Part shown: piece after piece, positions 35,206-43,898 of the stretch
Layout of the letters: each line of letters begins with the position of its first letter
Numbering within the stretch: position 1 is the first letter of the stretch
Source: Clostridium sp. HBUAS56010
GTDB taxonomy: Bacteria > Bacillota > Clostridia > Lachnospirales > Lachnospiraceae
Length of the DNA stretch: 64,000 bases
Direction of reading: 5' to 3'
Assembly: GCF_007115105.1 (NCBI RefSeq)
Contig: NZ_SULJ01000011.1
Location: 1 to 64,000, forward strand
The notes under the pieces: generated by a model
Told to the model about the DNA's origin: nothing
What the model saw: the letters and a program-made list of their open reading frames with translations, nothing else
The model's database searches: none
Made by a program: the position numbers and the translations under genes

Positions 35206-35636
35206 ATCATCACCATCCCAATCCATAATGGTAGTAAAACCGGAAGAAACGGAACCGATATATGCTTTGCATCTTCTCCCCTTAATTTACATAAACAATA
35301 AATTCCGGCACAAATAATTCCATTAATAAAAATTCCATAAATCAAAAGTTTAACATTTAAAAGAAAATTCAGGTAAAATCCGCTGACCACAAAAAACCAC
35401 CCATCCCCCTCTCCAATTGCCCCTCTGGTAAGACGGCTTAAAAACAATAATAACACCCCGACCAGGCAACTACAGAAACGATCTAATGATAACTGTCTGC
35501 AGAAGAATGACAACATTACGCCTGCCATACCTGCTACAACAAACAGCCATACTTTAATACTTTTCTCTTTTCCATCCTGCAGGGCTGCAATAATAAGAAA
35601 CAAGGAAAAAATAATTCCGGTTATGCCTTTTGGCAT
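35202..35636 (-). CDS. A24-type prepilin peptidase (TadV/CpaA-like), copy 2
   Basis: This 144-residue membrane protein has four to five helices. The two catalytic Asp are in LQDGKEKSI near residue 21 and in GEGDGWFF near residue 75, the G-x-GD motif of aspartic prepilin peptidases. It is short, without an N-methyltransferase domain, like CpaA/TadV. It sits between the two TadE-like genes, so it may process those pseudopilins specifically, while the copy at the head of the locus handles the Flp pilin. That division of labour is a guess. Confidence 0.8.
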   Translation of the reverse strand: MPKGITGIIFSLFLIIAALQDGKEKSIKVWLFVVAGMAGVMLSFFCRQLSLDRFCSCLVGVLLLFLSRLTRGAIGEGDGWFFVVSGFYLNFLLNVKLLIYGIFINGIICAGIYCLCKLRGEDAKHISVPFLPVLLPLWIGMVMI

Positions 35637-35637
35637 T

Positions 35638-36573
35638 TTAGTTTACCTCCTGCTGAGAACAATAAGAACAAGGTCCAAGGTGACGAACTTGGGACAGAGG
35701 AACCGTTGATACATAAGAGATAATAGAAGAGCAGTTTTTATCTGTATGGTATTTTTCACCCCATGGCATAACGTAAACTTTTCCGCTGAAACCCAACTCT
35801 TTTTTGCACCGCTCACAGGGCTTATATTTTCCTCCGGAACGATTACGAAGATCTTTCACCTGGTCCAAAGACCTCTCCTGCAAATCATTATATAAATAAT
35901 GGCAGGTTCTTAATCTGTGATATCTCTGACTTCCTCTTCCAATATAGACAAACTCTTCTTCCTCTCCACCTGCACTCCTGCTGACTCCCTCTTTTCCAAT
36001 CCATGCCCTGCGGCAGGATCTTGCTGTCATCGGAACACTCTTTAAACCAAAAACAGAAAAAGGGAGGCAAATGCGGTAATTCATTACTAAATCAATGGTT
36101 TCTCCGTCCTCCATGAAGGAGGATTTTACAAAAGATATATCTGCCACTCGTTTTGAGTGAACCTGCTCCTCTACCCTATTTCTGACATACAGCAGAACCC
36201 CTGTCTCCGTAAGTTGCTCTGATAGCTTAAAATCAAGCTCTTCTTTAACTTCATTCACCTTCTTTCCCTGATTAATCTGTTCCAGAACATACGCATACTG
36301 ACTCACCGTCTCCCCCGCAGACTCTAATGAAGTCTGAACCCGTCTCGCTTCATTCATAATTTCCATAGGCATCATCATAAGAATCATGGAAAATAAAAAC
36401 AGTGGCAGGATCAGAGATGCTTCAAGGGTTAAACTTCCCTTTTTGCTAAATTCGAAGGCAGATGATAATACCCTCTTTGCAAAAAATCCTATTATCCTAA
36501 AGGGGGATTGTACCTGGAGAGTAACACCTTGTTTGTCTTTTAACACCGACTCTTTGAAAAAGGGCATAATCAT
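35638..36573 (-). CDS. TadE-like protein with two C-terminal cysteine repeats
   Basis: This 311-residue protein has a TadE-like helix (KKGSLTLEASLILPLFLF) near residue 45, an extracytoplasmic domain to about 200, then two tandem modules: VYIGRGSQRYHRLRTCHYL...CERCKK and VYVMPWGEKYHTDKNCSSI...CSYC. Each follows the pattern VY-x5-YH-x4-C-x(25-28)-C-x2-C, reminiscent of Ada-like or nuclease-tail metal-binding modules. Three Cys plus one His per module could bind zinc. GGAGG precedes the ATG. It lies between DUF5702 and prepilin peptidase genes of the Tad locus. Confidence 0.75.
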   Translation of the reverse strand: MIMPFFKESVLKDKQGVTLQVQSPFRIIGFFAKRVLSSAFEFSKKGSLTLEASLILPLFLFSMILMMMPMEIMNEARRVQTSLESAGETVSQYAYVLEQINQGKKVNEVKEELDFKLSEQLTETGVLLYVRNRVEEQVHSKRVADISFVKSSFMEDGETIDLVMNYRICLPFSVFGLKSVPMTARSCRRAWIGKEGVSRSAGGEEEEFVYIGRGSQRYHRLRTCHYLYNDLQERSLDQVKDLRNRSGGKYKPCERCKKELGFSGKVYVMPWGEKYHTDKNCSSIISYVSTVPLSQVRHLGPCSYCSQQEVN

Positions 36574-36587
36574 CTACCTCCTCCCTA

Positions 36588-38474
36588 TTAATATGCCTTT
36601 TCTGTCCGTACTTCTATAGAATAAAAAGGAGCACTTCCTCCAAAAAACAAATGTTTTGATTTTATTACTCCACTGATCTCCGCCTGATAAATACAGTCTT
36701 CCATGCGGAAACCAGCCTGCTGCATAGAAATATTCCATTGAATCACATCCATAAGGCGGTATCTTTGCATCTGACTATCCTTAATAAAAAGTAGAAGCTT
36801 TAAATATCCCATGTAATTAACGCCCTTATCTCCACCTTTTCCTCCAAATCCCTTGTCCTGATTTCCCATCTCCATCAGATTAGACAGACTTAGATTCCAA
36901 TTATCTGAGGTTTTAAGCAAAACCACCTTCTCTCCTCTTAAAAGCATTCTTAAATCAACAATTGTTTCCCCAAACGCCCATACAGTCATAATGAAAAAGG
37001 CAATTACTCCAGTTAATGGAGTCATACCTGTAACACCGGTAATCACTCCCGCCAATGTCTTTGCTTCTTGCCGCTTTTCACTATCAGACAGAATATGAAC
37101 GAAATTAAGCCCCTCTCTGACTGCCAGAATATCTGTCACCGCCTGTCTTAAATTTTCTTCATCAGACCTTAAGCCAGAGATCAGATATTCCATCTCATAC
37201 TGAACCTCTTTTTCTTCATCAGATTGAAAATTAGTTAGAAAACGGCTGCAGTACTCTTCAAATAAGATTCGGTCAAGCAGACTTTCTCCGGTATCTTCTT
37301 TTTCAGAAAATTTCCCGGACGGAAGAAGACTTTCTGTTATAACACCTTTTGATACTGTGGCATCTTCGGGAAGCACCAGAGTTAAAAAACCATTACCAGA
37401 CAGACCTATGATTTTTTCCAGTATACGCTGCTTTTCAGGGTCTTTTACGCCGTTGGAATAAGAAAATACAGGAATCTCTAATCCGGACCAGATATTCTCT
37501 ACACTTCCCCACAATCCAGAATAATCCGGTTCGTCATCCTCATCTTCATCGCTTTCCCAATTATCAATCATCTCCTCCACCTCAGCCGCACGATCTCGTG
37601 CACGGACAATTACAGACTTCATGACTGCCATCTTTTCTGGAAGGTTTTCTATTTCAATTCTTCTTTGCCCCTCCTGACTGACATAAGATTCATAACTAGA
37701 AGTATCTTCATATAGATTTTTGCTGATCTCCGGGCTTAAATCACCACTTAGCTCTGCGTTTATATTGTGTGTGTCTTTTAATCCAGCCTGTAACTGATCT
37801 GCTGTCCTTTTATAATTCCGAACAAATTTCGAGAGTTTCTCCATCTCTTTTTCCAGCCGGTCCGCTTCTTTACGAAAGCCATTCCCATCATACTGATTCA
37901 GTCGCTGGAGTGCTCTCTGCCAACAGTCTTTTTGCTCTTTTAACGATTGATTGATGTCTGCAACCACCTGTTCTAACCGGACGACTTCCTTTGTATGACC
38001 GGAAAATGATCTGGAAAGTTTCCCCACGGCAGATGCCTGCTTTAAGCTTTCCATCAGATTATTTGCCCCCTCTGCATCAGGCAAATCTTTAAAAATCCCA
38101 AACTTCATATAATCCTTTATTTCCTGGTTTAAATGCTCCCCTCCATTGTCTGTAATCCGGATCAGTTCCTTTTTATCAGCGGAGACCATGTCCATAGAAT
38201 ACCAGCCGGAACTTTCCATATACGGTTCCATATATTTCTTCCAGTTATCATAGATCTCACCCTCATCCTTGAACTCCAAAAGAAAAAGGCGGTACTTGTC
38301 CCAGACTTCTCTGTGGTATTGACTGAATACAGAATCCATGGCAGAATCAGCCGCCAGCTTTAAATAACATCTGGCTCCAGCCGTCCGGGCGGACTCTATA
38401 AGTCCGCACATCAGACTGAATATGCACAAAAGAGCCAGACTTAAAAATACAGTTATCTGTCCGCTTTTATCCAT
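36588..38474 (-). CDS. DUF5702 protein (TadG-like minor pilin component)
   Basis: This 628-residue protein opens with KSGQITVFLSLALLCIFSLM, a TadG/DUF5702-type membrane anchor with IESAR following, then a long extracytoplasmic region rich in coiled-coil (residues 150-330) and a second hydrophobic segment near 480-505. DUF5702 proteins replace TadG in monoderm Tad loci. Its ATG overlaps the Flp pilin stop by one base (TAATG), so translation is coupled to the pilin. Its role is presumed to be in pilus assembly or anchoring. Confidence 0.8.
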   Translation of the reverse strand: MDKSGQITVFLSLALLCIFSLMCGLIESARTAGARCYLKLAADSAMDSVFSQYHREVWDKYRLFLLEFKDEGEIYDNWKKYMEPYMESSGWYSMDMVSADKKELIRITDNGGEHLNQEIKDYMKFGIFKDLPDAEGANNLMESLKQASAVGKLSRSFSGHTKEVVRLEQVVADINQSLKEQKDCWQRALQRLNQYDGNGFRKEADRLEKEMEKLSKFVRNYKRTADQLQAGLKDTHNINAELSGDLSPEISKNLYEDTSSYESYVSQEGQRRIEIENLPEKMAVMKSVIVRARDRAAEVEEMIDNWESDEDEDDEPDYSGLWGSVENIWSGLEIPVFSYSNGVKDPEKQRILEKIIGLSGNGFLTLVLPEDATVSKGVITESLLPSGKFSEKEDTGESLLDRILFEEYCSRFLTNFQSDEEKEVQYEMEYLISGLRSDEENLRQAVTDILAVREGLNFVHILSDSEKRQEAKTLAGVITGVTGMTPLTGVIAFFIMTVWAFGETIVDLRMLLRGEKVVLLKTSDNWNLSLSNLMEMGNQDKGFGGKGGDKGVNYMGYLKLLLFIKDSQMQRYRLMDVIQWNISMQQAGFRMEDCIYQAEISGVIKSKHLFFGGSAPFYSIEVRTEKAY

Positions 38475-38659
38475 TAGTACACCTCTTTTGACTGGTTATC
38501 AATCTGCTTGAATATAAGTTGAAGAAGTGCGTTAATTCTATCTTTAAAAATAATTACAAGTCCAATTAAAACTACTAAAATCAAAACCACTTCTATCACA
38601 CCTACACCGTCTTCCTCCTTTATAAAATCCATAATCTGCTCATTTAGAAATTGTCTCAT
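38474..38659 (-). CDS. Flp1-type type IVb pilin
   Basis: This prepilin of about 61 residues has a short leader ending EEDG, then VGVIEVVLILVVLIGLVIIF with Glu at +5, the type IVb hydrophobic core, and a short polar C-terminus. Cleavage is expected after the Gly of EEDG. The start is the ATG at 38659, four bases after AGGAGGTGA; the ATG at 38677 precedes that ribosome site. This is the major structural subunit candidate for the Tad pilus. It lies between tadC and DUF5702. Confidence 0.88.
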   Translation of the reverse strand: MRQFLNEQIMDFIKEEDGVGVIEVVLILVVLIGLVIIFKDRINALLQLIFKQIDNQSKEVY

Positions 38660-38673
38660 TCTCTCACCTCCTT

Positions 38674-39915
38674 TCAATAAAATGATAAAAATGCAGGAAC
38701 TACAATCATAATCATGACAACAAGAAGCATAAGGAACAGAGGAATTAAAAGTTTGGTTCCAGCCTCTTCTCCTAGCTTTTTAGCCAGGTTTTTTCTCTGT
38801 TCAAAGGCTGATACCATCTCAAGCTCCAACACCTGACGGAGCTGGCGGCTGCCATTCTTCTGGCTTTGTTCCAAAAGCGTTGAAAGCTTTAAATATGGCT
38901 GCAGTGCACACCGCCTGCCAAAATCTCCAAATGCTTTGGATTCCGATACTCCGCTTCCGAGTTGAGACACCGTTCTCACAATCTCCTCATAAGCCGGTCG
39001 GATTCTCCTCTTCTTGCCGTCCCCTTCATAACCAGATGCAATCCTGGAAAACGCACTTCGAACGGTAAGACCTGCACCAATATAAACCACCAGCTTTGAA
39101 ACCACCTCCGAATAGTCAAATAAAAGCTGCTGTTCCCGAAGCTTATCCCCTTTTCTCTTCTTCACACCTTCTTTTGCATAAAGCAATGCTGCCATAAAAA
39201 TCCCCAGTACCGGAAAAATACGGTAACTGTTATCCGAAGGAAAATAATAGTTCAATTTCTGCCCAGAATATGATTCTGGAAGTTTGAGATAATCTTCTGT
39301 CTGCTGCCGGATATCTTCCTCTCCTGCTAACGCAAGAAACTGGTCTGCGGCTTTCTCCTCTTCGGTAAAGACTCGAGGCAAAATTCTAAGATTAAACTTA
39401 TAGATTTTTTCATGAACTCCAGACGTGGCACGGGCAAGCACCATAACAGCTTCCCCCTCTTCGTTTACCTTTTCGTTATGAACAGTACCAAGGGTATCTA
39501 CTAAGTCCGGGTTCTCTGATTCCCAACGCAGTTTTATGCCATAATCGCCGAGGCTTGTCTTAAAATTCAAATCTTTTCGAACCTCTTTCAGGGAATTATT
39601 CTCCCCTAAAATCTGTTCTTCTAACAGGAGCCGCGCTTCCTTAAATACCTGGTCTGCTTCTTCCTCAGAATAGGTCCTTTCCCGGACAGGAATCTTAACA
39701 GATATCTTTTTTTGCTGCTCTTTATCAAGTCCGGATACTTCAACCTCATAAATAGTCTCCCCCTGCCCAGGTCCTGCCCGTTTTAAACTTGTACTTTCTG
39801 ACATAGCTCTGGCCTGCGCAGAAGATATTACAGCACCGGCTGCACATAGTATTATTCCAGCCGCAACACATGCTATCTGCGTTTTTGTTATGGTAAACTT
39901 TCCTTTATCTCTCAT
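38674..39915 (-). CDS. TadC-like platform protein with N-terminal extracytoplasmic domain
   Basis: This 413-residue protein has a C-terminal T2SSF/TadC domain (residues 240-413; YSEVVSKLVVYIGAGLTVRSAF, final helix pair). Before it stands a membrane anchor at residues 12-33 and a domain of about 160 residues that resembles an atrophied bacterial Ig-like domain (LRWESENPDLVDTLGTV). Canonical TadC lacks that domain. TAGGAG precedes the ATG. Together with the TadB protein just upstream it should form the inner-membrane platform on which CpaF acts. Confidence 0.82.
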   Translation of the reverse strand: MRDKGKFTITKTQIACVAAGIILCAAGAVISSAQARAMSESTSLKRAGPGQGETIYEVEVSGLDKEQQKKISVKIPVRERTYSEEEADQVFKEARLLLEEQILGENNSLKEVRKDLNFKTSLGDYGIKLRWESENPDLVDTLGTVHNEKVNEEGEAVMVLARATSGVHEKIYKFNLRILPRVFTEEEKAADQFLALAGEEDIRQQTEDYLKLPESYSGQKLNYYFPSDNSYRIFPVLGIFMAALLYAKEGVKKRKGDKLREQQLLFDYSEVVSKLVVYIGAGLTVRSAFSRIASGYEGDGKKRRIRPAYEEIVRTVSQLGSGVSESKAFGDFGRRCALQPYLKLSTLLEQSQKNGSRQLRQVLELEMVSAFEQRKNLAKKLGEEAGTKLLIPLFLMLLVVMIMIVVPAFLSFY

Positions 39916-39923
39916 GTATTCTC

Positions 39924-40802
39924 CTATATCTCAATCTCCATGATTTTATGGGCAAAGAAAAAAGATATTATGTAAATCAGCATACAGACTGTCATCAGTA
40001 TTCTGCCAATTCCAGTGGTATACATAATCGTAAAAAAACCTGGCGATGTAAGGTCAATATAAATTACAATAAAAAATGGAATCAAGTTCATAATCTTCTG
40101 TTCAAACTGTTTGGAAGCAGTCATTGTAAGAATCTCCTGTCTGACTGATACCTTGTCCCGGATCACGTTTGCCGTGTGACTAATAATGGATACCAGTTCT
40201 CCCCCACTTCGTTTAGCGGCAGCAAACACTTCTGCGAAATTTTTCACATCATCAAGACCACTGCGGTCTGCAAATTCTAAAAGTGCCTGCTCTACAGAAC
40301 GGTTGACCTTTATCTGATTCTCAATATGTCTGAACTCTCCGGTAACAAGCCCTTTCTCACCGTATAGCAAAACCAGTTCCTTTACCGTAGAAATAAAGGC
40401 ATTCTCTACAGAATATCCGGCACTTAAAAAAGAGGATAAGAGTAAAATCCCTTCTTTAAATTCCACATTAAGCTGTTGCAGCCTTTTTTCTTTCTGTTGC
40501 CTTTTCTTCATCACCGGAACTATATATCCCAATGGAATGAACAGCAAAAACGCAATGATACTGCGGTAAAAAACATAAGAAAATACGGCTGCAATCACCA
40601 GCCCCTGTCCCCCATATAAAAGCCATTCATAAGGTGTTAAAACGTATCTGTCATATCTCAATGCCTGCCGCTTTAAGCTTTTGGGCATTCTCAATGGTTC
40701 CCACTCTTTTAAGGCTTCCCTGCACTGTTTTGCTGTTGTCTTCGTTTTTATAATCTTCTTCAAACCGGTATAACGGATTGAGTCTGATCTCACCACTTTC
40801 AT
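39924..40802 (-). CDS. TadB-like platform protein
   Basis: This protein of up to 292 residues has four hydrophobic segments and a cytosolic T2SSF domain (ILLLSSFLSAGYSVENAF; AAKRSGGELVSIISHTANVI), matching TadB. The start at 40802 has GGAGG nine bases upstream but lies 152 bases inside cpaF, an unusually long overlap. An internal ATG at 40688 would leave a 38-base overlap but has a weak ribosome site, and the conserved part begins only near YDRYVLTPYEW. The start is therefore unresolved. Confidence 0.8.
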   Translation of the reverse strand: MKVVRSDSIRYTGLKKIIKTKTTAKQCREALKEWEPLRMPKSLKRQALRYDRYVLTPYEWLLYGGQGLVIAAVFSYVFYRSIIAFLLFIPLGYIVPVMKKRQQKEKRLQQLNVEFKEGILLLSSFLSAGYSVENAFISTVKELVLLYGEKGLVTGEFRHIENQIKVNRSVEQALLEFADRSGLDDVKNFAEVFAAAKRSGGELVSIISHTANVIRDKVSVRQEILTMTASKQFEQKIMNLIPFFIVIYIDLTSPGFFTIMYTTGIGRILMTVCMLIYIISFFFAHKIMEIEI

Positions 40803-41871
40803 AACCTGCTACCTCCACAATTGACAGTACCCGTCTGCTTTTATCTCTTAATCTTCCAAGATGAATAAGAATGTCCAGTGCTGCACCAATCTGGTTTCTC
40901 ACTGCCGAAAGAGGGATGTCTGCTGCCATAAGCACCATGGTTTCAAGTCTTGACAACATGTCCTTGGGACTATTTCCATGTCCCGTACTAAGGCTTCCGT
41001 CATGTCCTGTATTCATAGCCGATATCATGTCAAGAGCCTCCTTTCCTCTTACTTCTCCTATAATAATTCTGTCTGGATTCATCCTTAAGGATGCCTTAAT
41101 CAGATCTCCAATGGTGATCTCACCCTCTCCTTCCCCATTCGCACCTCTTGTCTCGAGCCTCACCAGATTCTTAACCTGGGTGATCTGAAGTTCAGCGGAA
41201 TCTTCTATGGTGATGATTCGTTCCCCTTTTGGAATATAGGCCGACAGGGCATTTAAGAATGTACTCTTACCAGAGTTTGTTCCTCCGCATATGAATATGT
41301 TGTATCCCGCCTCCACAATACATCTTAAGAAATGGGCAGATTCTTCCGTTAAGGACCCGATCTTTAAAAGCTTCCTCATGGTAATAGGCTCTGGAAATTT
41401 CCTTATGGTCAGCACAGGACCATCTAATGCAACGGGCGGCAATACCACATGGACTCTGGAGCCGTCAGGAAGTCTGGCATCTGCAATAGGTTTTGAAACA
41501 TTCACCGTGCGGTTCACACTGCTTACAATCTGCTGAATGGTGTCCTCTAACTGCTCCTGACTGTCAAAGGTTTTTTCCCAAAGCTCCATATTTCCATTCC
41601 GCTCTACAAATACATCATTAGCTCCATTAACCATAATCTCGGTTACTTTCTTATCATCTACCAGCTCCTGCAAAGCTCCCAGCCTGCGAAAGGAATCGAA
41701 TAACCTTCCTTTTAACTCCAACTGATCCTTTAATGGAAGAAAAAACTCCTGCCCATATTCCAGGACTTTTCTGTCAATCAAAGCACACAATTCCTCATCC
41801 ATAACCTGCTGCTGATCATTTAATTCCCTTAAAATATCTTCCCGCATGCGTTTTCGATGTTCTTCATCCAT
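40651..41871 (-). CDS. CpaF/TadA family pilus assembly ATPase
   Basis: This 406-residue secretion ATPase powers Tad pilus assembly. Walker A GGTNSGKSTFLN is near residue 197, the Asp box TIEDSAELQI, Walker B RMNPDRIIIGEVRG and the His box MNTGHDGSLSTGHGNSP follow. The N-terminal domain begins with acidic helices. The C-terminus GTIENAQKLKAAGI is typical of the family, so the end is genuine although it overlaps the TadB frame. GGAGAGGAAG precedes the ATG. Confidence 0.95.
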   Translation of the reverse strand: MDEEHRKRMREDILRELNDQQQVMDEELCALIDRKVLEYGQEFFLPLKDQLELKGRLFDSFRRLGALQELVDDKKVTEIMVNGANDVFVERNGNMELWEKTFDSQEQLEDTIQQIVSSVNRTVNVSKPIADARLPDGSRVHVVLPPVALDGPVLTIRKFPEPITMRKLLKIGSLTEESAHFLRCIVEAGYNIFICGGTNSGKSTFLNALSAYIPKGERIITIEDSAELQITQVKNLVRLETRGANGEGEGEITIGDLIKASLRMNPDRIIIGEVRGKEALDMISAMNTGHDGSLSTGHGNSPKDMLSRLETMVLMAADIPLSAVRNQIGAALDILIHLGRLRDKSRRVLSIVEVAGYESGEIRLNPLYRFEEDYKNEDNSKTVQGSLKRVGTIENAQKLKAAGIEI

Positions 41872-41889
41872 ATCTTCCTCTCCCTTCCC

Positions 41890-42885
41890 CTATTTTCTCA
41901 ATAACTGTCTGGTGTAATCTCCTAATTCCCCCCATAAAAGCTGCTCCAGATAGGAAGTACTCTTTCCAAAACTGTGATGATAAGGAAGTTTGATCTTTTG
42001 AATCCGACTCTTCATAGATTCATGACCAGAAACAGATAAATATGTTTCAAACTCTTCCACTTTGGCTTCAGAAACACAATCTTCTATTATAGGCATATAA
42101 ACGACATCACAGATTTCAAGAACCTGAACTGCCCCCTTTCCAAACTGCCCAAGGTCCAGAATAATGGCTTCATATGTACTTTCCTTCGCTATGTGCCCCA
42201 CCAGTTCAGACACTTCCAAAGCCGTTATCTGTTCCAGGTCTTCGGGATAGCGGACCGGGGGAACATAATCCAATTCGCCCCAGGTATAAATTAAGGATGC
42301 CAGCCTCACCCAGTTGTAGTTTTCCTGGCTGTAATAATAAAACAGATCGGATAATCCCTGCTTGTGTTCCTCTCCAATTAACTTTCCCAGTCCGGAACAG
42401 TCCTCAAAATTCAAATAAAGCACCTTTAAATCCCTGGACAAAAGCTGTCCCATCGTAAGAGAGAAGGAAGTCTTCAAACAGCGATTAACAGGAGAATATA
42501 CTCCTATTACTCTGCCTTTTTTCGAAATTATGGTGGTATCCTTATCCTGAGCGCTGCTGCAAAAATATTCCATGACCTCCCTTATAATTGCTTCGGCTGA
42601 CTGGAATTTATAGATACTTTTTTCAGACTCCTCATAAAGTACGTCTTTTCCTTCCGTAAGAAAAATCACCTGTAACGCACGAATCCCGGCAATCTCTTCT
42701 CTGGAAACCTTCCCATGAATCAGTAAAAGCTCAATCATATGCACCTCTCCATAACTCTTTAGTTTTTCAAGTTCTGTAAATGCGATTATAGAAAATGGAA
42801 TCTGACCTCTTTTGTTTACAAAATCTGCAAATCTCTCTGCATATAAAGGATCTGCATCATAGACTGCCATCACTCGATCTGCCAA
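41890..42885 (-). CDS. CpaE/TadZ-like protein with degenerate P-loop
   Basis: This 331-residue protein has a receiver-like N-terminal domain (residues 1-115) and a MinD-type fold. The place of the deviant Walker A reads YSPVNRCLKTSF, lacking the usual KGGxGKT glycines, whereas VLYLNFED and AIILDLGQFG retain the later strands. CpaE/TadZ proteins localise Tad machinery to cell poles. The start is TTG at 42885 with AGGAGG seven bases upstream; an ATG five codons in is an alternative. It lies between the peptidase and cpaF genes. Confidence 0.8.
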   Translation of the reverse strand: MADRVMAVYDADPLYAERFADFVNKRGQIPFSIIAFTELEKLKSYGEVHMIELLLIHGKVSREEIAGIRALQVIFLTEGKDVLYEESEKSIYKFQSAEAIIREVMEYFCSSAQDKDTTIISKKGRVIGVYSPVNRCLKTSFSLTMGQLLSRDLKVLYLNFEDCSGLGKLIGEEHKQGLSDLFYYYSQENYNWVRLASLIYTWGELDYVPPVRYPEDLEQITALEVSELVGHIAKESTYEAIILDLGQFGKGAVQVLEICDVVYMPIIEDCVSEAKVEEFETYLSVSGHESMKSRIQKIKLPYHHSFGKSTSYLEQLLWGELGDYTRQLLRK

Positions 42886-42899
42886 TTAAAAACCTCCTT

Positions 42900-43406
42900 T
42901 TACCGCAAAATTACCACTGTAATAAATGTTCCAAGGAAAAGACATAGCCCGAGAGGGATAACATCTTTGTATCCATCCCTTTCCGGGCGGTAATATGCGG
43001 TTATTTTACCTGTTTGGATTACATACCTGATATAGGTGTGAAGACAGGAGAAGCGGTATCGAAACCTATGCCCGCCTGCCATTTTGATCAGGGACCAGAA
43101 TGCCCCTATAAGAAAACCGGCTCCAATTGCCCATGCACCGGCTGAAAAGCCAAGATATCCACATATAAGTGCCGCCATTTTTATATCACCGGCTCCAATC
43201 ATACGAAATAAAAACAAGAAAAAAAGTGCTGCTGTTACAACAAACATGCGGAGCAGGAACATAAAAAGCGGCTCCAATAATGAAAACCCAGCGGTTCCAG
43301 TTCCTGCCTTTAGAATCTGCAAAAAACCTCCGTTAAGGACGCCAAAAAGCACCCACCAGTTAGGAATTCTGTGTTCCCGTACATCAAAAAAAGCACCTGC
43401 TCCCAA
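42900..43406 (-). CDS. A24-type prepilin peptidase (TadV/CpaA-like), copy 1
   Basis: This aspartic prepilin peptidase has catalytic Asp in FFDVREHRIPN and GAGDIKMAALICGYLG. As written from TTG at 43406 it has 168 residues and lacks the first membrane helix. The frame is open for 14 more codons (NFIILFLLGAG...), which supply that helix, but contains no ATG, GTG or TTG; an AAGGAG with an ATG lies at 43441-43445 in another frame. Either an ATT at 43436 is the start or a frameshift separates start and body. It heads the Tad locus. Confidence 0.75.
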   Translation of the reverse strand: MGAGAFFDVREHRIPNWWVLFGVLNGGFLQILKAGTGTAGFSLLEPLFMFLLRMFVVTAALFFLFLFRMIGAGDIKMAALICGYLGFSAGAWAIGAGFLIGAFWSLIKMAGGHRFRYRFSCLHTYIRYVIQTGKITAYYRPERDGYKDVIPLGLCLFLGTFITVVILR

Positions 43407-43734
43407 CAGAAACAGTATAATAAAATTAAAAACAATATCATCTCCTTCTTATTCATGTCAGTTCTAACAATACAAATTAACATAGGAAAATATGCTGGAT
43501 TATCAGCTAAAATATCTGAAATGCTGTACACAGAACGCGTACAGGAATATGAATCTATTATGCACAGCTTTTCTGGAAATGTCAACCAGTTTTTTTTATT
43601 TTTTGTGTTTTATTTTTAACATCGAATTTTCACGAATTAGCTCACTTATTCAATTATTTTGTATTATTTATACAATTATTCTTGTATATAATTATATTTT
43701 CAAGTAATATTGACGATATATTTTTATCAAATTA

Positions 43735-43763
43735 TTGACTCCTGCTGCACAGAATGATAAGAT
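43735..43763 (+). promoter_or_regulatory. Promoter of the DUF2508-glgB operon
   Basis: TTGACT (43735-43740), a 17-bp spacer, TAAGAT (43758-43763). The flanking stretch 43450-43730 is very AT-rich, as expected of a divergent promoter region with the Tad locus, and shows no gene. Between 43764 and 43898 I see no ORF of note. Confidence 0.65.
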
Positions 43764-43898
43764 AGAATTAGTCTATTTTTTACCAAAAAAGAAAGAGCCA
43801 GAGCTTTCATGTGCTTTTTCGGACTGCACGCCCTGCCCTCTCTCATTATCTAAGGATTTTAAAAGAAGCAGGGAAAGAACCACCTATACAGGTAATAT

